64,000 bases of DNA. Source: Rhizobium sp. 2MFCol3.1 (lineage in GTDB: Bacteria > Pseudomonadota > Alphaproteobacteria > Rhizobiales > Rhizobiaceae). The notes below the pieces were generated by a model. That model worked only from the letters and a program-made list of their open reading frames with translations, was not told the origin of the DNA and did no database searches. The position numbers and the translations under genes were made by a program. How positions within the stretch are numbered: position 1 is the stretch's first letter; every line of letters starts with the position of its first letter. The DNA is taken from contig NZ_KB898363.1 in the NCBI RefSeq assembly GCF_000377565.1, positions 1 to 64,000 on the forward strand, written 5' to 3'. Shown here in pieces: positions 24,293 through 32,961 of the stretch.

Positions 24293-25882
24293 ATGGCCCC
24301 CACGATCCGCCCGACCTTCAGACGATCGCTCGCGCTTCTGGCCGGGGCAGCAATGCTGGCTAATGTCGGCTTTGCCGGGGTCTCGCAGGCACAGACCACG
24401 CCGCCGACCAACGGCCCGGCGTCTGTTGCCGATCTTGCCGAAGGACTGCTCGACGCGGTCGTGAACATCTCGACATCGCAGAACGTCAAGGACGACGAGG
24501 GTGCCGGCCCGGCACCGCGCGCTCCCGATGGTTCGCCGTTCCAGGAGTTCTTCAACGACTTCTTCAACAAGCAGAAGGGCAAGCCCGGCGGCAACCACAA
24601 TGTCAGCTCGCTCGGCTCCGGCTTCGTCATCGATCCGCAGGGCTTCATCGTCACCAACAATCACGTCATCGAAGGCGCCGACGATATCGAGGTGAACTTC
24701 GCCGACGGCAGCAAGCTCAAGGCGAAGCTGATCGGCACCGACACCAAGACCGACCTCTCAGTGCTGAAGGTCGAGCCGAAGGCGCCGCTCAAGTTCGTCA
24801 AGTTCGGCGATTCCAGCGGCATGCGCATCGGCGACTGGGTGATGGCGATCGGCAACCCGTTCGGCTTCGGTGGATCTGTGACCGTCGGCATCATCTCTGG
24901 GCGCGGGCGCAACATCAATGCCGGGCCTTACGACAACTTCATCCAGACGGATGCGGCGATCAACAAGGGCAATTCCGGCGGCCCGCTCTTCAACATGAAG
25001 GGGGAGGTGATCGGGATCAATACGGCGATCATTTCGCCGAGCGGCGGCTCGATCGGCATCGGCTTCTCGGTACCGTCGGAACTTGCAGCCGGCGTCGTGC
25101 AGCAGCTGCGCGAATTCGGCGAGACGCGTCGCGGCTGGCTCGGCGTGCGCATCCAGCCTGTCACCGACGATGTGGCCGACAGCCTTGGCCTCTCCAGCGC
25201 CAGGGGCGCTCTGGTCGCTGGCGTCATCAAGGGCGGCCCTGTCGATGACGGCTCGATCAAGGCCGGCGACGTGATCCTGAAATTCGACGGCAAGGCCGTC
25301 AACGAGATGCGCGACCTGCCGCGCGTGGTGGCTGAAAGCCCCGTGGGCAAGGCAGTCGATGTCGTTGTGCTGCGCGATGGCAAGGAGCAGACCGTCAAGG
25401 TGACGCTCGGCCGTCTCGAAGACAGCGATCAGGCGGCGGCGGACAGTTCCGACAGCAACGGCGGCGTGATAAATCCTGACCCGCAGGAAAACCAGGACAT
25501 GGATCAGCCGGACGGCGATCAGGCCCAGCCGATGCCTGACGGCAAGGGCAAGCCCGCGCAGCCGGCGCCTGAGGTCGGTGATGCGAAGGATGTGCTCGGC
25601 CTGTCGCTATCGGCGCTCAATGCGGATAATCGCAAGAGCTTCGGGATTGCCGAGAGCGTCGACGGCGTTCTCGTCTCGGAGGTCAAGCCGGGCTCGCTGG
25701 CGGCCGAAAAGGGGCTGAAGGCCGGCGACGTGATCGTCGAAGTGGCGCAGGAATTCATGCGCTCGCCAGAGACCGTCGTCGCCAAGGTGCAGTCGCTGAA
25801 GCAGGAAGGCCGCCGCAACGCGCAGATGATGATCGCCTCGGCAAACGGCGACCTCCGGTTTGTCGCCGTGCCGATGGAGTAG
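24293..25882 (+). CDS. degP: DegP/HtrA-family periplasmic serine protease (Do type)
   Basis: Envelope quality-control protease and chaperone, 529 residues. The signal peptide (LALLAGAAMLANVGFAGVSQA) is cleaved before Gln34. The trypsin-like triad can be read as His124 (TNNHVIEG), Asp154 (TKTDLSVLK) and Ser228 (GNSGGPL). PDZ1 follows (near 285-370), then a 60-residue Asp/Gln/Pro-rich linker and PDZ2 (near 430-525). The linker between the PDZ domains is longer and more acidic than in E. coli DegP. GAGG is 7 nt before ATG 24293. The gene follows hflKC, as in other rhizobia, but sits after a terminator. Confidence 0.95.
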   Translation: MAPTIRPTFRRSLALLAGAAMLANVGFAGVSQAQTTPPTNGPASVADLAEGLLDAVVNISTSQNVKDDEGAGPAPRAPDGSPFQEFFNDFFNKQKGKPGGNHNVSSLGSGFVIDPQGFIVTNNHVIEGADDIEVNFADGSKLKAKLIGTDTKTDLSVLKVEPKAPLKFVKFGDSSGMRIGDWVMAIGNPFGFGGSVTVGIISGRGRNINAGPYDNFIQTDAAINKGNSGGPLFNMKGEVIGINTAIISPSGGSIGIGFSVPSELAAGVVQQLREFGETRRGWLGVRIQPVTDDVADSLGLSSARGALVAGVIKGGPVDDGSIKAGDVILKFDGKAVNEMRDLPRVVAESPVGKAVDVVVLRDGKEQTVKVTLGRLEDSDQAAADSSDSNGGVINPDPQENQDMDQPDGDQAQPMPDGKGKPAQPAPEVGDAKDVLGLSLSALNADNRKSFGIAESVDGVLVSEVKPGSLAAEKGLKAGDVIVEVAQEFMRSPETVVAKVQSLKQEGRRNAQMMIASANGDLRFVAVPME

Positions 25883-25919
25883 GATGGGGCGGTCAGCCTA
25901 TCTGGCTATGAATATCTGA

Positions 25920-25944
25920 AAGCCGGACCCCAGTGGTCCGGTTT
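25920..25944. terminator. Bidirectional terminator between degP and serB
   Basis: AAGCCGGACC/GGTCCGGTTT stem with CCAGT loop, lying between two convergent genes. T-rich sequence follows on the plus strand and A-rich sequence precedes it. Confidence 0.65.
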
Positions 25945-25949
25945 CTGCT

Positions 25950-26840
25950 TTATACCGTCACGAAATCCGTCTTGCGGTAGCCCTGGATGTAGAGAAGGGC
26001 ACTGAGGTCGGCGTGGTTGATCTGAATTTTCGCTTCAGCGGCGACGGCGGGTTTGGCGTGGAGGGCGACGCCGGCGCCGGCGAGATGCAGCATGCCGAGA
26101 TCGTTGGCGCCGTCTCCAACGGCCATCGCCTCGTCAGGGGAGATGCCGAGCTTCTTCGAGATATCTTCCAGCGCATCGACCTTCGCCTGCTTGCCGAGGA
26201 TCGGTTCGGCGACGAAGCCGGTGAGGTGGCCGTTTTCTTCGAGCAGGATGTTTGCGCGGTTTTCGTCGAAGCCGAGCGTTGCAGCGATGCGGCTGGTGAA
26301 GACGGTGAAGCCGCCGGAGACGAGGGCGGTATAATAGCCCTTCGCCTTCATCGTTGCGATCAGTTCCATACCGCCCGGCGTCAGCGTGATCCGCTTGGCG
26401 ATCACTTCGTCGACAACCGAGATCGGCAGGCCTCTCAGGAGCGCCACGCGTTCGCGCAGGGCGGGCTCAAAAGCGATCTCGCCGTTCATGGCGCGGGCCG
26501 TGATCGCGGCCACCTTGTCCTTGAGGCCGACTTCGGCCGCCAGTTCGTCGATGCATTCCTGGCCGATCATGGTCGAATCCATGTCGGCGATCAGAAGCTT
26601 CTTGCGGCGTGTGTCCTGGTCCTGGATGACGAGATCGATCGGGGCGCCGGCGATGACGGATGTTATCGCGGCGTGCGCGGCCTTCGCGTCGGTGCCGTCG
26701 CGCAGCGCGATATCGCAGGCTACTCCGTCGGCCAGCCAGTAGAGACCGGATGCCTTGGCAGCGTCCGCGGCCTTCTCGGCGATGGCGGCTGTCAGAACAG
26801 GATTTGACGGATTGGCAACAAGCGTGGCAACGAGAGCCAT
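25950..26840 (-). CDS. serB: Phosphoserine phosphatase
   Basis: Last step of serine synthesis, a HAD-family phosphatase of 296 residues. Asp86 and Asp88 in IADMDSTMIGQECIDE are the nucleophile and acid/base. LVSGGFTVFTSRIAATLGFD supplies the Ser/Gly of motif II. The Lys and the final motif VGDGANDLGMLHLAGAGVALHAKP complete the site. An N-terminal ACT-like region of about 75 residues precedes the HAD domain. I start at ATG 26840 (AGAAGG 9 nt upstream). That codon overlaps the miaA start on the other strand. Confidence 0.96.
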   Translation of the reverse strand: MALVATLVANPSNPVLTAAIAEKAADAAKASGLYWLADGVACDIALRDGTDAKAAHAAITSVIAGAPIDLVIQDQDTRRKKLLIADMDSTMIGQECIDELAAEVGLKDKVAAITARAMNGEIAFEPALRERVALLRGLPISVVDEVIAKRITLTPGGMELIATMKAKGYYTALVSGGFTVFTSRIAATLGFDENRANILLEENGHLTGFVAEPILGKQAKVDALEDISKKLGISPDEAMAVGDGANDLGMLHLAGAGVALHAKPAVAAEAKIQINHADLSALLYIQGYRKTDFVTV

Positions 26841-26841
26841 G

Positions 26842-27735
26842 ATGGAAAACCTTCTGAACGCAATGGACGCGATCCTGATAACCGGGCCGACGGCCAGCGG
26901 CAAGTCCGCGCTGGCCGTCGAACTCGCGAAACGTCACGATGGCGTCGTCATCAATGCCGACAGCATGCAGGTCTACGACACGTTGCGGGTGCTGACGGCG
27001 CGTCCCTCGGACGAGGATATGGAGGGCGTGCCGCATTATCTCTACGGCCACGTGCCTGCCGCAACCGCCTATTCGACCGGCGCCTGGCTGCGCGATGTCA
27101 CCGCACTTCTGCCGCAACTGCGGGCGGATGGACGCCTGCCTGTCTTCGTCGGCGGAACGGGGCTGTATTTCAAGGCGCTGACCGGTGGTCTCTCCAATAT
27201 GCCCGCGATCCCCGAGGAGATCCGCACGCGGCTCAGGGCGCGGCTGATCGAGGAAGGGGGCGCGGTGCTGCATGCGGAGCTTGCGGCGCGCGACGCTGAT
27301 GTGGCGGCGGCGCTCAATCCGCAGGATGGTCAGCGGATTGTTCGGGCGCTGGAGGTGTTGGAGGTGACGGGACGGTCGATCGCCGAGCTGCAGGGGCGGT
27401 CCGGTCCCATGGTGGTCGATCCGGACAGGGCGCGGAAGATCGTTGTGCTGCCGGAGCGCGCGGTGCTGCACGACCGCATCAACCGGCGTTTCGAGCTTAT
27501 GCTGGCTGAGGGTGCCGCTGACGAGGTGAGGGCGCTCCTGGCGTTGTCGCCGGCGCCCGAGATGCCCGTGATGAAAGCCATCGGCGTTTCGCAGATCGCG
27601 GCCATGCTTGATGGCGCCATGTCGCGCGAGGATGTGCTCGAAAAAGGTGCGGCTGCGACGCGGCAATATGCCAAACGGCAGATGACGTGGTTTCGCAACC
27701 AGATGGACGAGAGCTGGGAGCGGCTAGCACCTTGA
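26842..27735 (+). CDS. miaA: tRNA dimethylallyltransferase
   Basis: Adds a dimethylallyl group to A37 of tRNAs that read UNN codons. Protein of about 297 residues with P-loop GPTASGKS (residues 15-22), DSMQVYDTLRVLTARPS and the VFVGGTGLYFKAL motif; the Asp of NADSMQVY is the general base region. ATG codons occur at 26839, 26842 and 26863; 26842 gives the family-typical MENLLNAMDAILITGPTASGK opening. It is divergent from serB with no intergenic space. Confidence 0.95.
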   Translation: MENLLNAMDAILITGPTASGKSALAVELAKRHDGVVINADSMQVYDTLRVLTARPSDEDMEGVPHYLYGHVPAATAYSTGAWLRDVTALLPQLRADGRLPVFVGGTGLYFKALTGGLSNMPAIPEEIRTRLRARLIEEGGAVLHAELAARDADVAAALNPQDGQRIVRALEVLEVTGRSIAELQGRSGPMVVDPDRARKIVVLPERAVLHDRINRRFELMLAEGAADEVRALLALSPAPEMPVMKAIGVSQIAAMLDGAMSREDVLEKGAAATRQYAKRQMTWFRNQMDESWERLAP

Positions 27736-27807
27736 TGGAATGATGGGCGCAAGTTTCGCGCCAGGGTTGCTATCTAAGCAGTCATGAGGATCAAGCTGGG
27801 GGACCTC

Positions 27808-28065
27808 ATGAACAACTTTCTCTTCAAGGCGCTTGCGTCGATCAACGCGATTCTCGCGGTCATTATTCTTGCCGGCTCGACAATTTCCGCCGGTGCCGCA
27901 GCGGCGGCTCAGGGCGGGCCGGGAATGTTCGTCATCGGCGCGCTGTTCGGTGCGATCGGCGGTATCGTGGCGGCATCGCTGGTCTGCGGAACGATTGCCT
28001 TTCTGACGCTGGTCGAGCGGCATCTCAGCGTGCTTGCCGCTTCAGCCAAGTCGAGCAACGCTTAA
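27808..28065 (+). CDS. Small two-helix membrane protein of unknown function
   Basis: About 85 residues with two predicted membrane helices (FKALASINAILAVIILAGSTISAGAA and MFVIGALFGAIGGIVAASLVCGTIAFL), the second Gly-rich. A short charged tail follows. I start at ATG 27808 because GGGGGA lies just upstream; ATG 27784 would add eight residues. No family recognised. It ends 4 bp before the end of the convergent HerA gene. Confidence 0.65.
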   Translation: MNNFLFKALASINAILAVIILAGSTISAGAAAAAQGGPGMFVIGALFGAIGGIVAASLVCGTIAFLTLVERHLSVLAASAKSSNA

Positions 28066-28069
28066 GGTC

Positions 28070-30160
28070 TCAATCCTTGTCGTAGAGGCTGCTCAACGGC
28101 TTTTTCAGGATGCTTTCGCGCAGCGACACGCCGGGTTCGCGACGGATGCTTGTCGGCTGAGCCTGAGGGTCGGCGGGACGTGGGGCGGGGTTTTGTTCGC
28201 CGCGCATTTCGCGTCGCAGCGCTTCGAGGCGGCTGTCGATCGAGGTGTCGGCGGCGACGCCGAAGGATTCGCGCGATGATCTCGGCGGTGTTGCCGGCTC
28301 GCGCGATACCGGGGCTGATGGCAGCATGTCGCGGCGGTAGGGTTCGATCGGGGCGAGCGGCGGGGTGATCGGGATCGGCGCCGGGATGATCGGCGGATAG
28401 ACGTCGGCCGCGAAGACCTGGTTGTAGTCCGCGTCTTCCTCTTCCCCGAGGTCGAGGCCGGCGTTCTTGACGCTTTGCTGGAAGGCGGAGATGTCGGGGC
28501 CGCTCACCGCGCGCATGCGGGTGACGATCTTGCGCAGGTCGACGTTATCGGGATCTTCCTCGGTGAACTTCGGCGTGGCGCCATTGGCCTTCGGCAGCAG
28601 GTCCTCGCTGACGCGGGAGAAGCGCATGCGCATCGGCACGCTGATCGCCTCACCGAAGGCGATGGCTTCGCCGTTGCCGATCGAGGAGATGAAGCTTGTC
28701 GTCGAGATCGACGAGTTCGGGATGGCTGAGCGAATGATTTCCTGGTCGCGATCGTTGGCAAGGCGCATGGCAAACAGCGTCGAGCACTGCGACAGGATGG
28801 TCTGGTCGAGTTCGCCCGGGCGCTGCGTGATGATGCCGAGCGAGACGCCGTATTTGCGTCCTTCCTTGGCGATGCGGGCGATCGCCTGACGCGTCGGGAA
28901 GAAGCCGAGCGTGGGGTCCGACGGAATGTAGCGGTGCGCTTCTTCACAGACGACCAGCATGTGGATGGCGCCATCGCTCCACAGCGCGATTTCGAATGCC
29001 ATACGGCACAGCACCGAGGCCACGGAATTGACGACCTCGGAGGGGATGCCGGAGAGCTGGAAGGTGCAGATCGGCTTGTTGTCGCCGGGCACGCGGAAGA
29101 TCTCGGCCACCGTCTCCATGATCGTATCGGAGATCGTGTTGTTGGAGAACATGAAGTGGTAGCGCGGGTCGTTGATTGCGGCGATGATGCGCATCTTCAG
29201 CGAGCGCAGGAACGGCTTTTCGCCGCGCCCTTCCAGCCGGCCGATGCGCTCGTCGATCAGCGCCAGGAGGTCCGCCATGCGGTAGGGGACCGGGGTATCG
29301 GCGGTGATCGAGCTTTTTTCGGTGGTGCGGCGAACCAGCGAATTGTCGCTGCCGCGGAAGGCGCGCTTGGCTTCCGGCAGGATGTCACGCAGCATGTCGA
29401 GCTCTTCCGGCACCGGTGTGCGGCCGCGGAACACCACTTCAGCGAATTCTTCCAGGCGCATCAGCCAGAACGGAAGGTCGAGCGTATCCGTATCGACGAC
29501 GACGGAGTGCTTGGGGAAGGCGGCGGCGAATTCGTTGTGCGGGTCGAGGATCAGCACGCGCAGCTTCGGGTCGGCCTCAATCGCCTTGTGAAGCAGCAGC
29601 GACACGGCCGTCGACTTGCCGACACCGGTGGAGCCGACGATGGCGAAGTGTTTCGACAGCATGGAGGGGACGTGGATCGACGCGTCGATGCTGTCGTCCT
29701 GCGTCAACTTGCCGATGACGGCGGTGGTTCCCGTTCCGGCGTCATAGATGCGCATCAGGTCGGCGGAGCGGATGCGGTGCGCGACGGCGCCGAGATAGGG
29801 GTAGCGCGAGATGCCGGTCGAGAATTGCTCCGTGCCGTCCTCGTCGACACGGACTTCGCCGAGCAGCTCGGTCTCGATCTTGAAATAGTTGTCCTCGCCT
29901 TCGCCCCAGGCATGCGTGCCCGTGTTCATGGAATAGACGAGCGCCACGACGCGGTTGCGGCCGACCGTGATCGAGATCAGGCGGCCGACGGACCAGAGTT
30001 CGGTGAGATCGGTGCCGCCTGCTTCGGCGACGGCTGCGATGGTGGCGCGGGACCCGCTGCACGCGACAACGCGGCCGAGGAAACGGTTTCCCGGCGCTAG
30101 TACATCGCGGCGGTCATGCTCGCCCGCGCTGCCTGACGTCTGCAAGTCGTTGTTCTGCAA
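28070..30160 (-). CDS. HerA-type ATPase (DUF87/DUF853), FtsK-HerA superfamily
   Basis: Hexameric P-loop DNA translocase of the HerA group, 696 residues. A small N-terminal HAS-barrel-like domain (residues about 20-120) precedes Walker A GSTGVGKST (176-184). Walker B is MLVVCEEAHRY, followed by the sensor/arginine region (LGIITQRPGELDQTILSQCSTLFAMRLANDRDQ). The C-terminal 130 residues are Pro-rich and disordered, ending in a conserved-looking basic helix (SLRESILKKPLSSLYDKD). In archaea and some bacteria HerA works with the NurA nuclease or with defence partners. No such gene is adjacent here, so the role (DNA end processing or segregation) is open. It starts at TTG 30160 behind AGGGAG. Confidence 0.85.
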   Translation of the reverse strand: MQNNDLQTSGSAGEHDRRDVLAPGNRFLGRVVACSGSRATIAAVAEAGGTDLTELWSVGRLISITVGRNRVVALVYSMNTGTHAWGEGEDNYFKIETELLGEVRVDEDGTEQFSTGISRYPYLGAVAHRIRSADLMRIYDAGTGTTAVIGKLTQDDSIDASIHVPSMLSKHFAIVGSTGVGKSTAVSLLLHKAIEADPKLRVLILDPHNEFAAAFPKHSVVVDTDTLDLPFWLMRLEEFAEVVFRGRTPVPEELDMLRDILPEAKRAFRGSDNSLVRRTTEKSSITADTPVPYRMADLLALIDERIGRLEGRGEKPFLRSLKMRIIAAINDPRYHFMFSNNTISDTIMETVAEIFRVPGDNKPICTFQLSGIPSEVVNSVASVLCRMAFEIALWSDGAIHMLVVCEEAHRYIPSDPTLGFFPTRQAIARIAKEGRKYGVSLGIITQRPGELDQTILSQCSTLFAMRLANDRDQEIIRSAIPNSSISTTSFISSIGNGEAIAFGEAISVPMRMRFSRVSEDLLPKANGATPKFTEEDPDNVDLRKIVTRMRAVSGPDISAFQQSVKNAGLDLGEEEDADYNQVFAADVYPPIIPAPIPITPPLAPIEPYRRDMLPSAPVSREPATPPRSSRESFGVAADTSIDSRLEALRREMRGEQNPAPRPADPQAQPTSIRREPGVSLRESILKKPLSSLYDKD

Positions 30161-30285
30161 AGGGCTACTCCCTGAGATTGCAGGGCAGGATAAAAGGGAA
30201 CGTTTAATAAACCCTTTGCCGCAAGGGCTTCTGCGGCCATGTTTATTACCGACAGCGCATGCTCGGCTTTTTATTGCTTTAAGCG

Positions 30286-30314
30286 TTGACGCTGCGAAAT
30301 TTTCTGTCTATCAC
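30286..30314 (+). promoter_or_regulatory. Promoter of the ilvBN operon
   Basis: TTGACG (30286-30291), 17 bp, TATCAC (30309-30314). The expected start near 30321 lies only about 2 nt before the leader-peptide ATG at 30323, so the transcript would be nearly leaderless. Confidence 0.6.
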
Positions 30315-30322
30315 TTCCGGCC

Positions 30323-30379
30323 ATGAAGATAGCAGCAATTCTTATTGTGGTGGGACAGCGCATGGGCAGGATGGTGTAA
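30323..30379 (+). CDS. ilv leader peptide (attenuation)
   Basis: An 18-codon frame reading MKIAAILIVVGQRMGRMV with Ile-Leu-Ile-Val-Val consecutive, the codons whose charged tRNAs report branched-chain amino acid supply. It is followed by competing RNA structures: GCGCATGGG (30358-30366) pairs with CCCATGCGC (30397-30405), an inner GGATGGT/ACCATCC hairpin spans the stop codon, and a terminator lies at 30414-30437. Ribosome stalling at these codons would favour read-through into ilvB. Too short to be found by ordinary gene calling. Confidence 0.88.
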   Translation: MKIAAILIVVGQRMGRMV

Positions 30380-30413
30380 CCATCCGGCGATAGCCACCCA
30401 TGCGCTAGACAAC

Positions 30414-30437
30414 AGGCTCCCCAAGGGGCCTTTTTTT
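30414..30437 (+). terminator. Attenuator terminator of the ilvBN operon
   Basis: GGCTCCCC-AA-GGGGCC stem with a small CT bulge, then seven T residues, 65 bp before the ilvB start and 35 bp after the leader-peptide stop. Confidence 0.85.
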
Positions 30438-30501
30438 ATGCCTGAAATTCAGGCTCGCCGCCAAGACCTTCAAATCCCAGCAGTCAAAATGGAACAAAAA
30501 C

Positions 30502-32295
30502 ATGACGGGCACGGACAATCAGACGGACGAAAACAGGATGACAGGCGCGGAAATCGTTATCCGAGCGCTCAAGGACAATGGTGTCGAACACCTGTTCGGC
30601 TATCCCGGCGGCGCCGTGCTTCCGATCTATGACGAGATCTTCCAGCAGGACGACATCAAGCACATCCTCGTTCGCCACGAGCAGGGCGCCGGCCACGCGG
30701 CCGAAGGTTATGCCCGCTCCACCGGCAAGGTCGGCGTCATGCTCGTCACGTCAGGTCCGGGCGCCACGAACGCGGTGACGCCGCTGCAGGACGCGCTGAT
30801 GGATTCGATCCCGCTCGTCTGCCTCTCCGGCCAGGTTCCGACGTCGCTGATCGGCTCCGACGCCTTCCAGGAAGCCGATACCGTCGGCATCACGCGCCCC
30901 TGCACCAAGCACAACTGGCTGGTCAAGGACGTCAACGATCTGGCGGCGATCATTCATGAGGCCTTCCGCATCGCGCAGTCGGGCCGTCCGGGGCCCGTTC
31001 TGGTCGATATTCCGAAGGACGTCCAGTTCGCCACCGGCACCTACACGCCGCCGGCCGCCCACGCGATCCAGAAGAGCTACCAGCCGAAGGTTCAGGGCGA
31101 TCTGAACCAGATCCAGGCGGCGATCGAGCTGATGTCGAAGGCGCGTCGTCCGATCATCTATTCCGGCGGCGGCGTCATCAATTCCGGGCCTGAAGCTTCC
31201 AAGCTGCTGCGCGAGCTGGTCGAGCTCACCGATTTCCCGATCACCTCGACGCTGATGGGCCTCGGCGCCTATCCGGCATCCGGCAAGAACTGGCTGAAGA
31301 TGCTCGGCATGCACGGCTCCTACGAGGCGAACATGGCGATGCATGATTGCGACGTCATGGTCTGCATCGGCGCCCGCTTCGACGACCGCATCACCGGCCG
31401 TCTCAACGCGTTCTCGCCGAACTCGAAGAAGATCCACATCGACATCGATCCGTCGTCGATCAACAAGAACGTCCGCGTCGATGTTCCCATCCGCGGCGAC
31501 GTCGGCAATATCCTGGAAGACATGGTTCGCCTGTGGCGTGCCCTGCCGAAGAAGCCGGAGAAGAGCCAGATCGCCGATTGGTGGTCGGACATCACCCGCT
31601 GGCGCGCGCGCAACTCGTTTGCCTACACGCAGAACAACGACGTGATCATGCCGCAATATGCGCTGGAGCGTCTCTATGCGCTGACCAAGGATCGCGACAC
31701 CTTCATCACGACCGAAGTCGGTCAGCACCAGATGTGGGCGGCGCAGTTCTACGGTTTCGAGAAGCCGAACTGCTGGATGACCTCGGGTGGCCTGGGAACG
31801 ATGGGCTACGGCCTGCCGGCAGCCCTCGGCGTGCAGATCGCGCATCCGGAAAGCCTCGTCATCGACATTGCCGGCGACGCATCGATCCAGATGTGCATCC
31901 AAGAAATGTCGGCGGCGATCCAGTATGAAGCGCCGATCAAGATCTTCATCATGAACAACCAGTACATGGGCATGGTTCGCCAGTGGCAGCAGCTGCTGCA
32001 CGGCAACCGCCTGTCCAACTCCTACACGGAAGCGATGCCCGATTTCGTCAAGCTGGCGGAGGCCTATGGCGCCGTTGGCCTGCGCTGCGAAAAGCCAGGC
32101 GATCTCGACGCGACCATCCAGGAGATGATCGACGTCAAGAAGCCTGTCATCTTCGATTGCCGCGTCGCCAATCTCGCCAACTGCTTCCCGATGATCCCAT
32201 CGGGCAAGGCACATAACGAGATGCTTTTGCCGGACGAAGCCACCGACGAGGCCGTTGCCAACGCCATCGACGCCAAGGGGCGTGCGCTGGTTTGA
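30502..32295 (+). CDS. ilvB: Acetolactate synthase, large catalytic subunit
   Basis: Thiamine-diphosphate enzyme that makes 2-acetolactate from pyruvate (valine/leucine) or acetohydroxybutyrate (isoleucine). Its 597 residues show the three domains: N-terminal TPP pyrimidine site (FGYPGGAVLPIYDEI, with catalytic Glu in RHEQGAGHAAEGYARSTGKVG), central FAD domain (from about 200) and C-terminal TPP domain (GLGTMGYGLPAALG...GDASIQMCIQEMSAAIQYEAPIKIFIMNN). It is transcribed behind the attenuator and followed 23 bp later by the regulatory subunit. Confidence 0.97.
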   Translation: MTGTDNQTDENRMTGAEIVIRALKDNGVEHLFGYPGGAVLPIYDEIFQQDDIKHILVRHEQGAGHAAEGYARSTGKVGVMLVTSGPGATNAVTPLQDALMDSIPLVCLSGQVPTSLIGSDAFQEADTVGITRPCTKHNWLVKDVNDLAAIIHEAFRIAQSGRPGPVLVDIPKDVQFATGTYTPPAAHAIQKSYQPKVQGDLNQIQAAIELMSKARRPIIYSGGGVINSGPEASKLLRELVELTDFPITSTLMGLGAYPASGKNWLKMLGMHGSYEANMAMHDCDVMVCIGARFDDRITGRLNAFSPNSKKIHIDIDPSSINKNVRVDVPIRGDVGNILEDMVRLWRALPKKPEKSQIADWWSDITRWRARNSFAYTQNNDVIMPQYALERLYALTKDRDTFITTEVGQHQMWAAQFYGFEKPNCWMTSGGLGTMGYGLPAALGVQIAHPESLVIDIAGDASIQMCIQEMSAAIQYEAPIKIFIMNNQYMGMVRQWQQLLHGNRLSNSYTEAMPDFVKLAEAYGAVGLRCEKPGDLDATIQEMIDVKKPVIFDCRVANLANCFPMIPSGKAHNEMLLPDEATDEAVANAIDAKGRALV

Positions 32296-32318
32296 GATAA
32301 GGTAGAGGAACCTAAGAC

Positions 32319-32891
32319 ATGAACGCACACCTACAGCCGACGGGCTCCGCCTACTTCATTTCGCCGGAAACGGCAGCCATCGAGAACCACACGCTTTCGG
32401 TTCTCGTCGATAACGAGCCGGGCGTTCTTGCCCGCGTCATCGGCCTGTTTTCCGGCCGTGGTTACAACATCGAAAGCCTGACGGTGTCGGAGACCGAGCA
32501 CCAGGCACATCTGTCGCGTATCACCATCGTGACGCGTGGGACGCCGCAGGTTCTGGAGCAGATCAAGGCGCAGCTCGAGCGCATCATTCCGGTGCATCGC
32601 GTTGTCGACTTGACGGTGCGTGCCCGCGAACTTGGGCAGGAGCGGCCGATCGAACGTGAAGTGGCGCTGATCAAGGTGGCCGGCGATGGCGAGACACGCG
32701 CCGAGACGCTGCGCCTGGCCGATGCCTTCCATGCCAAGGTCGTCGATGCGACTGTCGAGCACTTCATCCTCGAGTTGACTGGCAAGTCCTCGAAGATCGA
32801 CCAGTTCGTGGCGATCGTGAAGCCGCTCGGCCTGATCGAGGTCTGCCGTACCGGGATCGCGGCGATGAACCGTGGTCCGCAGGGTATGTAA
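32319..32891 (+). CDS. ilvN: Acetolactate synthase, small regulatory subunit
   Basis: Regulatory partner of 190 residues (ilvH/ilvN type). An N-terminal ACT domain (HTLSVLVDNEPGVLARVIGLFSGRGYNIESLTVSETE) binds valine and confers feedback inhibition. A second conserved domain follows (ERPIEREVALIKVAGDGETRAETLRLADAFHAKVVDATVEHFILELTGKSSKIDQF). It ends the operon, followed by a strong terminator. Confidence 0.97.
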   Translation: MNAHLQPTGSAYFISPETAAIENHTLSVLVDNEPGVLARVIGLFSGRGYNIESLTVSETEHQAHLSRITIVTRGTPQVLEQIKAQLERIIPVHRVVDLTVRARELGQERPIEREVALIKVAGDGETRAETLRLADAFHAKVVDATVEHFILELTGKSSKIDQFVAIVKPLGLIEVCRTGIAAMNRGPQGM

Positions 32892-32903
32892 GACGCTACA
32901 CAC

Positions 32904-32943
32904 GACGATCCCGGCAAGTCACGTTGGACTTGCCGGGATCGTC
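32904..32943 (+). terminator. Terminator of the ilvBN operon
   Basis: Perfect 17-bp stem (GACGATCCCGGCAAGTC and its complement) with a 6-nt loop, followed by AAATTCTTC and then GTTTTT 12 nt on. It lies between convergent genes and may act both ways. Confidence 0.85.
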
Positions 32944-32961
32944 AAATTCTTCAGTCTGTTT

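Noticed and set aside
28934..30100. Open frame antisense to the HerA gene
   Set aside because: Composition is typical of an antisense shadow (Asp/Val/Arg-rich, no motif), while the minus strand shows Walker A and B motifs.
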